Below, piece by piece: positions 45,490 through 55,534 of a stretch of DNA of 64,000 nt; the first letter of the stretch is position 1, and every line of letters starts with the position of its first letter. Both the position numbers and the translations under genes were made by a program. Location of the stretch: positions 913,325 to 977,324 of the forward strand of contig NZ_JAANYN010000001.1 in assembly GCF_011290685.1 (NCBI RefSeq), in the 5' to 3' direction. The notes below the pieces were generated by a model. That model ran no database searches and had not been told where the DNA came from. It saw only the letters and a program-made list of their open reading frames with translations. This DNA comes from Cyclobacterium plantarum (lineage in GTDB: Bacteria; Bacteroidota; Bacteroidia; Cytophagales; Cyclobacteriaceae).

Positions 45490-45571
45490 GTTTCTTAAAA
45501 ATAAATATTAATTTTATGTTTTTGCATTTGTCATGCAAAAGTATCGGATTGTAACCAAACTAAACAATAGC

Positions 45572-46252
45572 ATGAATAGAAATATTATCATCACGGGAAG
45601 TGCAGGAAATCTGGGAAAAGCAGTTGTGGCCAAATTCAAGCGGGAAGGATTTAAAGTGATTGCCATTATCGAGCCTGATAGCGGGGATGAGGTGGAGGAT
45701 GCGGATGATGTATACCAGGTGGATGTTACCGACGAATATTCAGTGCAGGAATTTAGTAAAGAATACCAGATGCAATATGGTGAACTGGAGTGCATGGCAT
45801 TGCTCGTGGGAGGTTTTGCCATGGGGGGTATAGAGGAGACCAGCTCAAGAGACCTGGAGAAAATGATTCGGTTGAATTTTTTCAGCGCCTTTAATATGGT
45901 AAAATATTTTCTTCCCATGATGAAAAAGGCCAATAATGGCACTTTTCTTTTTGTAGGAGCTAAACCTGCCCTTCAACCCAACGAGGGGAAGGACGTCCTG
46001 GCATACGCTTTGAGCAAGGGCCTGGTGATAGATTTGGCTGAATTTACTGCCAATGAGACTTCTGATTTCAAAGTCAGGTCCCATGTATTTGTTCCCAGCA
46101 TCATCGACACCCCTCAAAACAGGGAGTCCATGCCGGATGCCGATCATGGGCAGTGGGTAAAACCATCTGAAATAGCTGAAGCCATGCATTATGCAGCCAG
46201 CAATGTATCGCTCAGAAACATGACATTTAAATTATACGGTGGCGTATATTAA
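45572..46252 (+). CDS. SDR-family NAD(P)-binding protein
   Basis: The protein is 226 aa from the ATG at 45572, which places IIITGSAGNLGKAVVAKF right at the start; the ORF is open 13 codons further up. Lower conservation follows: LLVGGFAMGGIEETSSRD replaces the usual NNAG, and YALSKGLVIDL keeps YxxxK. It resembles the small dihydropteridine-reductase-like SDRs. Activity is likely; substrate unknown. Confidence 0.82.
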   Translation: MNRNIIITGSAGNLGKAVVAKFKREGFKVIAIIEPDSGDEVEDADDVYQVDVTDEYSVQEFSKEYQMQYGELECMALLVGGFAMGGIEETSSRDLEKMIRLNFFSAFNMVKYFLPMMKKANNGTFLFVGAKPALQPNEGKDVLAYALSKGLVIDLAEFTANETSDFKVRSHVFVPSIIDTPQNRESMPDADHGQWVKPSEIAEAMHYAASNVSLRNMTFKLYGGVY

Positions 46253-46281
46253 TTCAAAAATCAATTAACCAAATAACTGAT

Positions 46282-46962
46282 ATGAAAAATTTGTGCTTAG
46301 CCTTTGTGCTGCTGTTATCCTTTACATGGGTTCAGGCTCAGACAGCCTCTGAATCCAGAACTTTGAAGGCATTTGATCAGGTATTGGTGAGCAATTCCAT
46401 TGAAGCCGAGTTTGTTCGGGGAGATCAACATGAAATAGAAATCACCGCTTCAGGGATCGGATTGGGTGAGATTTTGACAGATGTGGACAAAAGGAAACTT
46501 GAGATCAAGGTCTCTGGGTCCAATCCAAAATCCAGCTCGGTAAAGGTAAAGGTGACCTATACCAAGCTGGATGTGGTAGAAGTGGAAACCGGGGCCCGGG
46601 CATTTATCAGGGATCCCCTGGAAAGCAAGACCGTCAGTTTGTCAGTGGCTACCAATGGCTACCTGGAAGCAGAAGTAAAAGCCGGTGAATTGAAATTGGA
46701 GGCAAAGACCAATTCCAAAATGTATGTGAAAGGAAGTGCAGATGAATTGGATTACAATGCCTTTACCAATGCGGAAATAGATGGGGAAAACCTGATCGTA
46801 AAAAATGCTCATGTAAGGACCAATACCAACGCATATGGCACATTTGAAGTGTTGGAGTCTCTTACAGGGACGGCGGCAACCCGGGGGAGAATAAAATACA
46901 AAGGTGATCCCGATAAGATTGATGTAAAGGAAAGCATCGGTGGGGTGATAGAAGAATTCTAG
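46282..46962 (+). CDS. Secreted GIN (DUF2807) domain protein
   Basis: The protein is 226 aa. It has a signal peptide (MKNLCLAFVLLLSFTWVQAQ) and a right-handed beta-helix type DUF2807 domain, with repeated short strands such as VSNSIEAEFVRGDQHEIEI and VEVETGARAFI. This common Bacteroidota family is periplasmic or surface-bound and its function is not established. It starts 30 bases after the SDR gene. Confidence 0.85.
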   Translation: MKNLCLAFVLLLSFTWVQAQTASESRTLKAFDQVLVSNSIEAEFVRGDQHEIEITASGIGLGEILTDVDKRKLEIKVSGSNPKSSSVKVKVTYTKLDVVEVETGARAFIRDPLESKTVSLSVATNGYLEAEVKAGELKLEAKTNSKMYVKGSADELDYNAFTNAEIDGENLIVKNAHVRTNTNAYGTFEVLESLTGTAATRGRIKYKGDPDKIDVKESIGGVIEEF

Positions 46963-47216
46963 ACAATTTTCGTTCCGGTTATTTCTTTCTCTGCCAGAAG
47001 GCAGGGCTTGGAATTCAGGGTCTGAAAGTAAGGTGATCAAAGCCAGGCTGAATCTGTGGCAGAGGCTCTGTCTCAACCAGGAAAACTCCGGGTTCCGGTC
47101 CTACTTTTCTGGTTTGGCAATCAGGTTTTTATCTGAGGGCAGCCGGGTATTTCTAATCAAAAAAACTTGTGATATATAAAATTTGTCCTTAGAATTGTCC
47201 CTTCAAACAAATAATC

Positions 47217-47336
47217 ATGGTTTTCGCAGTAAAAATTATTTCAAATCTTTCCATTACCGAAACTATTCGGGTAGCATACTGCAGTCTATTTTTTAGCCGT
47301 ATTAGCACCACTTTCATTACGGGCATTACGGGGTAA
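47217..47336 (+). CDS. thrL: Threonine operon leader peptide (thrL-like)
   Basis: A 39-codon ORF begins with ATG at 47217 and ends SRISTTFITGITG then TAA, very like the E. coli thrL end (KRISTT...). The last 13 codons contain four Thr and three Ile, the residues whose shortage should stall the ribosome. It lies 85 bases before thrA. Upstream, TAAAATTTG around 47177 could be the promoter (one base longer than the TAnnTTTG consensus). The region 46963-47216 holds nothing else that I can support. Confidence 0.72.
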   Translation: MVFAVKIISNLSITETIRVAYCSLFFSRISTTFITGITG

Positions 47337-47342
47337 TCCCGT
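47316..47342 (+). promoter_or_regulatory. Attenuator structures of the thr operon
   Basis: Two mutually exclusive hairpins overlap the leader stop codon: ATTAC-GGG-GTAAT (47325-47337) and ACGGG-GTAAT-CCCGT (47328-47342), plus a further ATTAC at 47316-47320 that can pair with GTAAT. Ribosome position on the Thr/Ile codons could select between them. No long U-tract follows the second hairpin, so the mode of termination is unclear. Confidence 0.5.
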
Positions 47343-47420
47343 GTTTGATCCATATTATCCCAATACCAAAAGGTCTTTTGCAGATCTCAAAGATTACATT
47401 TTAACCGATAATAAATAACA

Positions 47421-49868
47421 ATGAAAATATTAAAATTCGGAGGTTCGTCAATCGCTGATTTGGAAAGAATAAAAAATGTTCTCTCCATTGTTAAAAGATC
47501 GTCCCAAAAAGATGATATAGCTGTGGTTTTTTCAGCCTTTGGTGGAATTACGGAGGATTTATTGAAATGTGCAGAGCTGGCCAAGCAGAATGATCCGGAT
47601 TATCAGCCCCTGTTGCTTTCGATGGAAAAGCGACACCTTCAATTGGTCAAAAACCTGATAACGGTTCAAAAGCAATCTGCAGTACTGACATATGTCAAAA
47701 TCAGGTTCAATGAACTGGAGGATCTTTATCATGGTATCTACCTGATCAAGGAGTTTTCGCCACGAACATCAGATTATGTAGTAAGTTTTGGAGAGCGGAT
47801 TTCTGCCTTTATCATGGCGGAGGCTTTGAAAGAGAGTGGGCTCAACACGCATTTTGTTGATGCAAGAGATGTGATTCGTACCAACGACCGCTTTGGTAAT
47901 GCCAAAGTAGTTTTTCCCACCACCAATCAGTTGATCTATGATTATTATTCCAAAAAGAAGGGGCTGTCAGTTATCACCGGCTTCATTGCATCCACCGATA
48001 AAGGAGAGACGACTACTCTGGGAAGAAGTGGGTCGGACTACACAGCGGCCATTTTTGCTGCAGCGCTGAAGGCTGACGTTTTGGAAATCTGGACGGATGT
48101 TTCAGGCGTCATGACAGCGGATCCCAAATTGGTGTATTCAGCCATTACCATACCACAGCTCAGCTATAGCGAAGCCATGGAGCTTTCTCATTTTGGGGCG
48201 AAGGTTGTGTTTCCTGCTACCATGCAGCCTGCCATGAAAAGGAAGGTGCCCATTTACATTAAAAATACTTTCAAACCAGAGGATGAAGGTACCCTCATAT
48301 GTGAAACTTCAGAAACCAACAAGCTGATCAAGGGCATTTCCTCACTGAGCCAGATCTCCCTGCTCAATGTGCAGGGCTCAGGATTGGTGGAAGTAGTAGG
48401 GGTAAGCAGCAGGGTTTTTGGTGCTTTGGCCCAGTCGCTCATTAATGTGGTACTGATCAGTCAGGCTTCTTCCGAGCATAGCATTTGTATCGCTATCAAA
48501 AGCGAAGATGCAGAAGTGGCTAGAGAAGTACTGGAGAAGGAGTTTCATTATGAAATTCTGGCAGGTGAGATGGACAAGGTGCAGATCATGCCCAACATGG
48601 CAGTGATAGCTGTGGTAGGTGAAAACATGAAACATTACCCCGGTGCCAGTGGCAGGTTGTTTCAGGCCCTGGGGAGAAACAATATCAATGTTTCAGCCAT
48701 CGCACAAGGAAGCTCTGAATTGAATATTTCCGCTGTAATCAAACAATCGGATCTTCAAAAAGGCTTGAATGCATTGCATGAAGCTTTCTTTTTGTCAGAC
48801 AATAAAGTACTGCACGTATTTTTGGTGGGTGTAGGGCTAATTGGCAAAACCCTGATAAAAATGATCCAAAGCCAATTGAACAAATTGCAGGAAGAATACA
48901 TGCTGGATATCAAGATCCACGGCCTGGCCAATTCCAGGTTTATGGCTTTTGATGAAGACGGCTTTGACCTGAGTACTGTTCCCGTGCCATCTGAAAAGGA
49001 TCTGCCAATGAACCTCCCCGTGTTTTTGAATACCATGAACAGCATGAATTTTTCCAATTCTGTTTTGGTGGATTGTACTGCCAGTCAGGAAGTCGCAGAT
49101 ACCTATGAAAGGGTGTTGGAATCTAAAGTGGCCATAGTTACTCCAAATAAAAAAGCCAACTCGGGTTCGCTGGAAAAATACAAGTCATTAAAGAAACTTT
49201 CCGGGCAGCGAAATATCAAATTTTTATACGAAACCAATGTGGCGGCAGGATTGCCGGTAATCAACACCCTTCAGGACCTCATATTAAGCGGGGACAAAGT
49301 CCTCAAAATTGAAGGAGTACTGAGTGGGTCGATGAATTATATTTTTAGTGAACTGAGTAAGGGAATTCCATTTAGCAAGGTAGTGGCTCAGGCAAAAGAG
49401 AAAGGTTACACTGAACCTGATCCCCGGGATGACCTGAGCGGAATGGATGTAGCCCGAAAAATATTGATTTTGGGCAGGGAGGCCGAACAGGAATTACATT
49501 TTGAGGATGTATCCGTACAAAGTATGGTGCCGGAGGATTGTGCCCATATTGAATCGGTAGAAGAATTTCTGGAAAAGCTGGCTTCTCATGATGGCCACTT
49601 TACGCAATTACTCGCAGAAGCCGATAAAAAGAAAGAAAAACTTAGGTTTATGGCCGTTTTGGAAAACGGAAAAGCTACCGTGGGCTTGAAATCAGTGGGC
49701 AGCAACCATCCTTTCTATTCTCTGGTGGGAAGCGATAATATGATTTTGTTTACCACAGAGAGGTACCACGAATTCCCCATGATCATCAGGGGACCAGGTG
49801 CGGGCGCAGATGTCACCGCAGCGGGAGTTTTTGCAGACATCATCAGGTTAGGTAATTATTCAAGGTAA
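47421..49868 (+). CDS. thrA: Bifunctional aspartokinase / homoserine dehydrogenase
   Basis: The protein is 815 aa. The aspartokinase domain (1-290) starts KFGGSSIADLERI and has GRSGSDYTAAIFAAAL. Two ACT regulatory domains (about 310-460) contain GVSSRVFGALAQSLINVV and GASGRLFQALGRNNINVSAI. The homoserine dehydrogenase domain (465-815) has VFLVGVGLIGKTLIKMI, LSGSMNYIFSEL and YTEPDPRDDLSGMDVARK. It catalyses the first and third steps of threonine/methionine synthesis and is probably feedback-inhibited by threonine. First structural gene of the operon. Confidence 0.95.
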   Translation: MKILKFGGSSIADLERIKNVLSIVKRSSQKDDIAVVFSAFGGITEDLLKCAELAKQNDPDYQPLLLSMEKRHLQLVKNLITVQKQSAVLTYVKIRFNELEDLYHGIYLIKEFSPRTSDYVVSFGERISAFIMAEALKESGLNTHFVDARDVIRTNDRFGNAKVVFPTTNQLIYDYYSKKKGLSVITGFIASTDKGETTTLGRSGSDYTAAIFAAALKADVLEIWTDVSGVMTADPKLVYSAITIPQLSYSEAMELSHFGAKVVFPATMQPAMKRKVPIYIKNTFKPEDEGTLICETSETNKLIKGISSLSQISLLNVQGSGLVEVVGVSSRVFGALAQSLINVVLISQASSEHSICIAIKSEDAEVAREVLEKEFHYEILAGEMDKVQIMPNMAVIAVVGENMKHYPGASGRLFQALGRNNINVSAIAQGSSELNISAVIKQSDLQKGLNALHEAFFLSDNKVLHVFLVGVGLIGKTLIKMIQSQLNKLQEEYMLDIKIHGLANSRFMAFDEDGFDLSTVPVPSEKDLPMNLPVFLNTMNSMNFSNSVLVDCTASQEVADTYERVLESKVAIVTPNKKANSGSLEKYKSLKKLSGQRNIKFLYETNVAAGLPVINTLQDLILSGDKVLKIEGVLSGSMNYIFSELSKGIPFSKVVAQAKEKGYTEPDPRDDLSGMDVARKILILGREAEQELHFEDVSVQSMVPEDCAHIESVEEFLEKLASHDGHFTQLLAEADKKKEKLRFMAVLENGKATVGLKSVGSNHPFYSLVGSDNMILFTTERYHEFPMIIRGPGAGADVTAAGVFADIIRLGNYSR

Positions 49869-49869
49869 G

Positions 49870-50814
49870 ATGGAAAAGCAAAAAGTGACCGCCTTCGCAC
49901 CTGCTACCGTAGCCAATGTTTCCTGTGGCTTCGATATTTTGGGTTTTGCAGTGGAAGACTTAGGGGATAAAGTAGCGGTGACCCTTTCTGATAAACCCGG
50001 TGTCAGGGTTACCAAAATTGAAGGAGATAAAGGTAAACTTCCCTATGAAGCGGAAAAAAATACCTGTAGTGTGGCCATAATGGCCATGATGAAAGAACTT
50101 GATTTTAAAGGAGGACTAGAGATAGAACTCTTTAAGGGCCTGCCTTTGGGAAGCGGAATGGGTTCTAGTGCTGCCAGTGCAGTAGCTGCATTGATGGCCA
50201 CCAATACCTTGCTGGGAAACCCTTTTGAAAAAAAGGATTTGTTGCCTTTTGCGATGGAATCAGAACGAATTGCCTGTGGTGCGGCTCATGCCGATAACGT
50301 CTCCCCCGCACTCTTGGGCGGGTTCGTTTTGATCCGGGAATATCATCCTTTGGATGTCATCCCCCTCCATGTACCCAGGGGATTGTACTGTACGCTGGTG
50401 CACCCTCACCTGGTACTCAATACCTTTGATTCCAGGAGTGTGTTGAGAAGAAATGTATCCCTGCAGGATGCCACCACCCAATCCGGGAATATTGCCGGAT
50501 TGGTGGCCGGTTTGTTTCAGGAGGACATGGCACTCATCAGCAGATCGCTGAATGATGTTATCGCTGAGCCCTCCCGCTCGGTTTTGATACCCGGATACGA
50601 TGAGGTCAAGGAGGGGATCAAGCCTGCCGGTGCGCTGGGCTGCGGCATCTCCGGTTCCGGGCCCACCATTTTTATTTTATCTCCCTCTGAGGAGATAGCC
50701 TGGGAGGTCAGCCGCTTAGCCCAACAGGTATTTGATACAATGCAGCTCCCCATAGATCTTTACGTTTCCGCCATCAATACGCGCGGTGCCTATATTATCG
50801 AAGAAGAGATTTAA
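49870..50814 (+). CDS. thrB: Homoserine kinase
   Basis: The protein is 314 aa of the GHMP kinase fold: ATP loop LPLGSGMGSSAASAVAAL (about 92-109), substrate motif AHADNVSPALLGGF, and C-terminal GCGISGSGPTIFIL. It makes O-phosphohomoserine for ThrC. It starts one base after the thrA stop, so translation is coupled. Confidence 0.95.
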   Translation: MEKQKVTAFAPATVANVSCGFDILGFAVEDLGDKVAVTLSDKPGVRVTKIEGDKGKLPYEAEKNTCSVAIMAMMKELDFKGGLEIELFKGLPLGSGMGSSAASAVAALMATNTLLGNPFEKKDLLPFAMESERIACGAAHADNVSPALLGGFVLIREYHPLDVIPLHVPRGLYCTLVHPHLVLNTFDSRSVLRRNVSLQDATTQSGNIAGLVAGLFQEDMALISRSLNDVIAEPSRSVLIPGYDEVKEGIKPAGALGCGISGSGPTIFILSPSEEIAWEVSRLAQQVFDTMQLPIDLYVSAINTRGAYIIEEEI

Positions 50815-50843
50815 CATCCTATTACCCTTGGGTTACTTTTGCA

Positions 50844-52139
50844 ATGAAATATTACAGTACCAATAACGCAGATTATAAAGTTGATTTAAAAGAGGCTGTC
50901 ATCAAAGGACTTGCTCCCGATCAGGGTTTGTACATGCCTGAGAAAATACCGGTATTGCCTGCTGATTTCTTTGACCGCTTGCCTGGACTTTCTTTCAGGG
51001 AGATGGGCTATGAAATCATCGGATCTCTTTTTTCTGACGACCTTAGCCAGCAACAAATCAATTCATTGGTGGACCACACGCTGACCTTTGATGCCCCACT
51101 GGTACAGGTGGAGGAGGGAGTTTACAGTCTGGAATTGTTTCATGGACCTACCCTTGCTTTCAAGGATTTCGGTGCCAGATTTTGTTCCAAATTGATGAGT
51201 ATGCTCCAGGATAAGCGGGACTTGAAAGTTTTGGTGGCGACTTCCGGTGATACGGGAAGTGCAGTGGCCAACGGGTTTTTTGGGGTGGATGGGGTAGAAG
51301 TGATCATTCTTTATCCTTCGGGAAAGGTGAGTAAGCTGCAGGAAAAACAATTCACGACTTTGGGAGGCAATATCAGGGCAATTGAAGTGGCCGGTGTATT
51401 TGACGATTGCCAGAAAATGGTCAAGCAAGCCTTTCTCGACCCGGATCTGAACAGCAAAATGTTACTTACATCTGCCAACTCGATCAATATTGCCAGGTGG
51501 ATTCCCCAATGCCTTTATTACTTTTATGCTTATTCCAGGTTACCAAAAAAGGAAAGGGAATTGGTGTTTTCCGTTCCCAGTGGAAATTTCGGAAATCTTG
51601 CAGCAGGAATACTGGCGGAAAGAATGGGGTTGCCCATTTCCTATTTTGTGGCTGCAACCAATATCAACAAAGTAGTACCGGATTACCTTCAAGGGGAGAA
51701 TTTTATGGCAAAACCCTCTCTTCAAACCATCAGTAACAGTATGGATGTAGGGAATCCCAGTAATTTTTACCGCTTATTGGCCCTTTTTGGAAACGATGAA
51801 TCCCAATTAAAGGAAAAAGTCAAAGGGTATTTTTATACCGATGACATGACCCGCCAGGCCATGCTGAAGGTAAAAAACCAAACCGGTTACACGATGGATC
51901 CACATGGTGCTGTGGCCTATTTGGGCCTGAAAGATTTTATGGGAGCTCAGCCTGCTCCCTGTACGGGGATATTTCTGGAGACGGCCCATCCCGGAAAATT
52001 CCGGAATGTAGTGGAAGATACCTTGTCCATCAGGCTAGATCTTCCCGACCGCTTACAGGCTTTTATGGAAAAAGAAAAGAAGGTGGATAAAATGGAGAAC
52101 GATTACCTTGAGTTTAAAAAGTATTTGTTGAGCATTTGA
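50844..52139 (+). CDS. thrC: Threonine synthase
   Basis: The protein is 431 aa, PLP-dependent. Pyridoxal lysine lies in HGPTLAFKDFGARF (about 94-107); SGDTGSAVANGF is the phosphate-binding loop. It converts O-phosphohomoserine to threonine and phosphate. It ends the thrABC set; the 160 bases to the next gene have no clear terminator. Confidence 0.95.
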   Translation: MKYYSTNNADYKVDLKEAVIKGLAPDQGLYMPEKIPVLPADFFDRLPGLSFREMGYEIIGSLFSDDLSQQQINSLVDHTLTFDAPLVQVEEGVYSLELFHGPTLAFKDFGARFCSKLMSMLQDKRDLKVLVATSGDTGSAVANGFFGVDGVEVIILYPSGKVSKLQEKQFTTLGGNIRAIEVAGVFDDCQKMVKQAFLDPDLNSKMLLTSANSINIARWIPQCLYYFYAYSRLPKKERELVFSVPSGNFGNLAAGILAERMGLPISYFVAATNINKVVPDYLQGENFMAKPSLQTISNSMDVGNPSNFYRLLALFGNDESQLKEKVKGYFYTDDMTRQAMLKVKNQTGYTMDPHGAVAYLGLKDFMGAQPAPCTGIFLETAHPGKFRNVVEDTLSIRLDLPDRLQAFMEKEKKVDKMENDYLEFKKYLLSI

Positions 52140-52299
52140 ATGGGATTCATCTCCTGTTTTCAGAAGCTCCTGCTATTTCGATTATTTTACGTCAAAAAAC
52201 CTCGATCAACACAGTTAAACCTGGGCAAGATAGGCCATATTTGTCTTGAGGTTCCTGCCGGGGTCTTTGTATGTAATCTAGTTAAACAAAATTAAATCT

Positions 52300-53214
52300 A
52301 TGGTTAAGGGGACACATCAGGCAAAGCAAGACGAAAGAAATAAGTCGGTAAAGATCTTTGTAAATGGGGAGTTTCTTCCCAGAGAGGAAGCAAAAATCTC
52401 TGTTTTTGACAGTGGATATCTGGTAGGTGACGGAGTTTGGGAGGCTTTTCGCGTCCATAAAGGCTGCTTGATTTTTATAGACCAGCACCTGGACCGCTTG
52501 TGGCAATCGGCTAAAGTCGTGGGTATAGCCATTCCATTCAGTAAGGAAGAACTGATGGATCAAATCCGTCAAACACTTGCCATCAATGAGATGAAAGACC
52601 ATATCCATGTCCGGGTGATGCTGACCCGTGGAATTAAGGCAACCCCATCCCAGGATCCCAGACTCACCATTTCCGGGCCCAACCTGGTGATCATTGCAGA
52701 GCATAAACAAGCTGCAGATGAAAGTAAAAATCAGGGCATCAGCCTGTTTACCAGTACCATCAGGAGAGGGTCTCCGGATTACCTGGACCCAAGGCTAAAC
52801 TGTCATAGCAAACTTCACGAGGTACAAGCCCTGATACAGGCCATAGAAGCCGGGGCCGACGAAGCCCTGATGCTGGATATTCACGGTTTTGTATCCACCT
52901 GTAATGCGACTAATTTTTTTATGGTAAAAAACGGAGAAGTCTGGACTTCCACCGGCCAGTATTGCATGAACGGCATTACAAGAGGAAACATCATCCGTGT
53001 ATGCGAAAAACATGGGATTACCTGCCATCAGAAGAATTTTTCCCTGTTTGACGTTTATGGTGCCGATGAGGCATTCGTGACCGGAACGTTTGGCGGACTT
53101 ACTCCTGTAATTAAAATCGATGGCAAGCCAATAGGAAAGCAGGAGGCAGGGCCTCTGACAAAGCAGCTTAGAAAGGGGTATGAAAGTTTAATAGAAAAAG
53201 AAATCCAATCATGA
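52300..53214 (+). CDS. Class IV aminotransferase (branched-chain or D-amino acid type)
   Basis: The protein is 304 aa. PLP fold type IV: DSGYLVGDGVWEAFRVHKG near the N-terminus, RLNCHSKLHEVQALIQA with the catalytic Lys (NCHSKL), EALMLDIHGFVSTCNATNFF and VTGTFGGLTPVIKIDG. The position after thrABC fits branched-chain amino acid metabolism, since threonine is the isoleucine precursor, but D-amino acid transaminase or aminodeoxychorismate lyase activity cannot be excluded. The stop overlaps the next start (ATGA). Confidence 0.85.
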   Translation: MVKGTHQAKQDERNKSVKIFVNGEFLPREEAKISVFDSGYLVGDGVWEAFRVHKGCLIFIDQHLDRLWQSAKVVGIAIPFSKEELMDQIRQTLAINEMKDHIHVRVMLTRGIKATPSQDPRLTISGPNLVIIAEHKQAADESKNQGISLFTSTIRRGSPDYLDPRLNCHSKLHEVQALIQAIEAGADEALMLDIHGFVSTCNATNFFMVKNGEVWTSTGQYCMNGITRGNIIRVCEKHGITCHQKNFSLFDVYGADEAFVTGTFGGLTPVIKIDGKPIGKQEAGPLTKQLRKGYESLIEKEIQS

Positions 53215-53942
53215 GTAAACTGCAATACCCCAAAAGACTTTTCCTCTGGTCCGGACCAAGAAATATTTCAACAGCCTTGATGTATGGCTTTGCCCAAAGA
53301 AAGGATACGGTAGTTGAAGACGAACCCCTATATGCCCACTACCTGAAGCTTTCACCTTCAAAACCCTATCACCCCGGAGCAAACGAAATCCTGGCCCGGA
53401 TGGAAAATGATGGCAAAAAAGTGGTGGAACACATGCTTGGAGAATTTGACAGACCCATTGTCTTTTTTAAAAATATGACCCATCACCTGATTGGATTAGA
53501 TTGGTCGTTTATGAAAAATGGCATCAATATTATTTTGACCAGAGATCCCAAGGAAATGCTTTTGTCCTTCTCCAAAATTATAGAAAAACCGGTCATGGAG
53601 GATATTGGCTATGCCATGCAATGGGATTTGCTCCAATACCTTAAGGGCAATAAGTACCCTTGTCTGGTAATGGATGCCAAAAAATTCTTAATGGATACTG
53701 AGGGTCAAATCACTAAATTGTGTGAGGCTTGTGAAATACCCTATGATCAGCAGATGCTCAAATGGAAGGCCGGTCCTATTCCGGAAGATGGGGTATGGGC
53801 CAGGTATTGGTACCAGAATGTGCACAATTCTACTGGTTTCCAGCCGTATCAGGAAAAAAGGGAACCCCTGCCTGGGCATTTGCTCCCCCTCCTGGCTACC
53901 TGTGAACCTTTGTACCGGAGGCTGCTGGATTATTCCATTTAG
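53211..53942 (+). CDS. Sulfotransferase-like P-loop protein
   Basis: The protein is 243 aa. KRLFLWSGPRNISTALMYGF (residues 8-27) resembles the 5'-phosphosulfate loop of sulfotransferases, and NIILTRDPKEMLLSFSKI holds the 3'-phosphate Arg/Ser region. It is coupled to the class IV aminotransferase gene, a pairing also seen elsewhere in bacteria. The acceptor substrate and whether PAPS is used are unknown. Confidence 0.75.
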   Translation: MSKLQYPKRLFLWSGPRNISTALMYGFAQRKDTVVEDEPLYAHYLKLSPSKPYHPGANEILARMENDGKKVVEHMLGEFDRPIVFFKNMTHHLIGLDWSFMKNGINIILTRDPKEMLLSFSKIIEKPVMEDIGYAMQWDLLQYLKGNKYPCLVMDAKKFLMDTEGQITKLCEACEIPYDQQMLKWKAGPIPEDGVWARYWYQNVHNSTGFQPYQEKREPLPGHLLPLLATCEPLYRRLLDYSI

Positions 53943-54148
53943 GCCAATCCTGATTAAATTTTTGATTGAAATAGCGATTATTTCAGAAAGGTTGGGTTTC
54001 ATACTTGCTTTGTGGTTTTTTAAAACATAATTTTGAATATTATTCCTTCCGCCCGGTAATTCAGGAGAAAAATGAAAAATTTTCCGGGCCAGCACTTCGG
54101 AAATGTACATGAACTAAGTACATACTCAAATTTGAAAAAAGTTAAGCA

Positions 54149-55195
54149 ATGGAAAACGACCAGCCTGTTGATGTTAATGTTACGCCCAAGGGATTGATTT
54201 ACCTGCCTGAACCTGCAAAAGGTGCCAGTTTTGTGAATGAGTGCCCTTTGGAAACTTTGTTTTATGATCCGGAAAAATTTCCTGATGAAAACATGAACTA
54301 TAAGTTTTTATTGCCCGCATTGGAGAAGATTAAGGGACAGGATTTTGACTTTGTTTTGGGCTTTGACCATGATTTGAAACGAACCATTATTGGTTATCCC
54401 AATCCCGAAGGAAGGTTTCTGGTATTCAATGCCCATCAACAGGCCGCTTTGTTTGCTCACGCATTTTTGGCTGGTGATGGATATCCAGGTATGGATGTCG
54501 ATAAGACCAAACTTGTGGTCAAAAGTATCGTCCTTTCCCAGCAAATCGATAAAATCATTACCAAAAATAATGGGGCCTACAAAGAATCCCATGCCGGCTA
54601 TGATGACCTTAAGGAAAAGATCATGAGCATGGATGATGGTATTCAGGAGTTTCTAGCCTTCGATGAGAAAAATCATGTCATCATGGATTTGGATAAAGAT
54701 GCTAACGTTGAAAAACAGTTTGATCTTATTCATTCCCTTGTAAAAAAACTTAAAGGGGAAGAAAAAAGCCTGTATGATTTTCATGTAGACCTTCAGATCA
54801 GGTATAAATTGTATGGTGAGAAAACCTTTAATATTACCTCAGAAGGAGAAAACAAAAAAATATTTGACCGCTTCAGAAACAAACCACCCTCTGATGCCAT
54901 GCACGAGGAGTTGGTGAGCATATCGGATTACAAAAAGCAACTATTTTTTAATAAGCTGACAGGCCGGAAAAGTGAACCTGAACTCAGGCAGATGGATATG
55001 GTTCAATTGGAGTATTCCAGTGGCCTTAAAATCAGTGTGGAATTGACTGACGGTGGGGAAAAACTTTTTCTTCACCTGAGCGATTTTACCGATTGCTACA
55101 ACAAGGAATCCTACGCCACCTCCAGAAAAAACATACATGACCGCTTGTTGAAAGTGGTGGTATCCCTCGGTAAAATGGTGATTGATGTCAATTAA
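54149..55195 (+). CDS. Cytosolic protein of unknown function
   Basis: I do not recognise this 348-aa protein. There is no signal peptide or membrane segment. It appears as two alpha/beta regions: residues ~1-180 with NPEGRFLVFNAHQQAALFAH, and ~180-348 with DLQIRYKLYGEKTFNITSEG and a Cys in FTDCYNKESYATSRKNI. It is preceded by 200 bases with no gene and has normal codon use for the core half, so it is likely real. Confidence 0.7.
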   Translation: MENDQPVDVNVTPKGLIYLPEPAKGASFVNECPLETLFYDPEKFPDENMNYKFLLPALEKIKGQDFDFVLGFDHDLKRTIIGYPNPEGRFLVFNAHQQAALFAHAFLAGDGYPGMDVDKTKLVVKSIVLSQQIDKIITKNNGAYKESHAGYDDLKEKIMSMDDGIQEFLAFDEKNHVIMDLDKDANVEKQFDLIHSLVKKLKGEEKSLYDFHVDLQIRYKLYGEKTFNITSEGENKKIFDRFRNKPPSDAMHEELVSISDYKKQLFFNKLTGRKSEPELRQMDMVQLEYSSGLKISVELTDGGEKLFLHLSDFTDCYNKESYATSRKNIHDRLLKVVVSLGKMVIDVN

Positions 55196-55534
55196 GCGTG
55201 CGCAATTTCCACCAAAATCTGGCTTTAATCCATTCTTATTTGATTCTATAGAGGTATTTTAAGACCATTTGGAATTTAGTATGAAAAGAGGTCCGGAAGG
55301 AAAGCAAATTGCGTACGTATATTCGTTTGTCCCCGCACAATTAATGTACAGGACAAGTAGCAAATAGCTATAGTAGTGGGAGAGATGGTCGCTTGGCCAA
55401 CTTGATTGAATGGAATTGAGTCTTAAAGCCAGTTCACCCTTTTCCCTGCTTTACCTTCCTTTCAGCAGGACTTGTAGCTGAAGGGTGGGTTACGATCCCT
55501 TTATTTCCGGGGAAATAGAAACTCATTTTCGGTT
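55196..55534. other. Intergenic stretch without recognisable genes
   Basis: No ORF with credible codon use and no clear RNA structure. A purine-rich segment and short inverted repeats are present but none is convincing. Confidence 0.4.
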
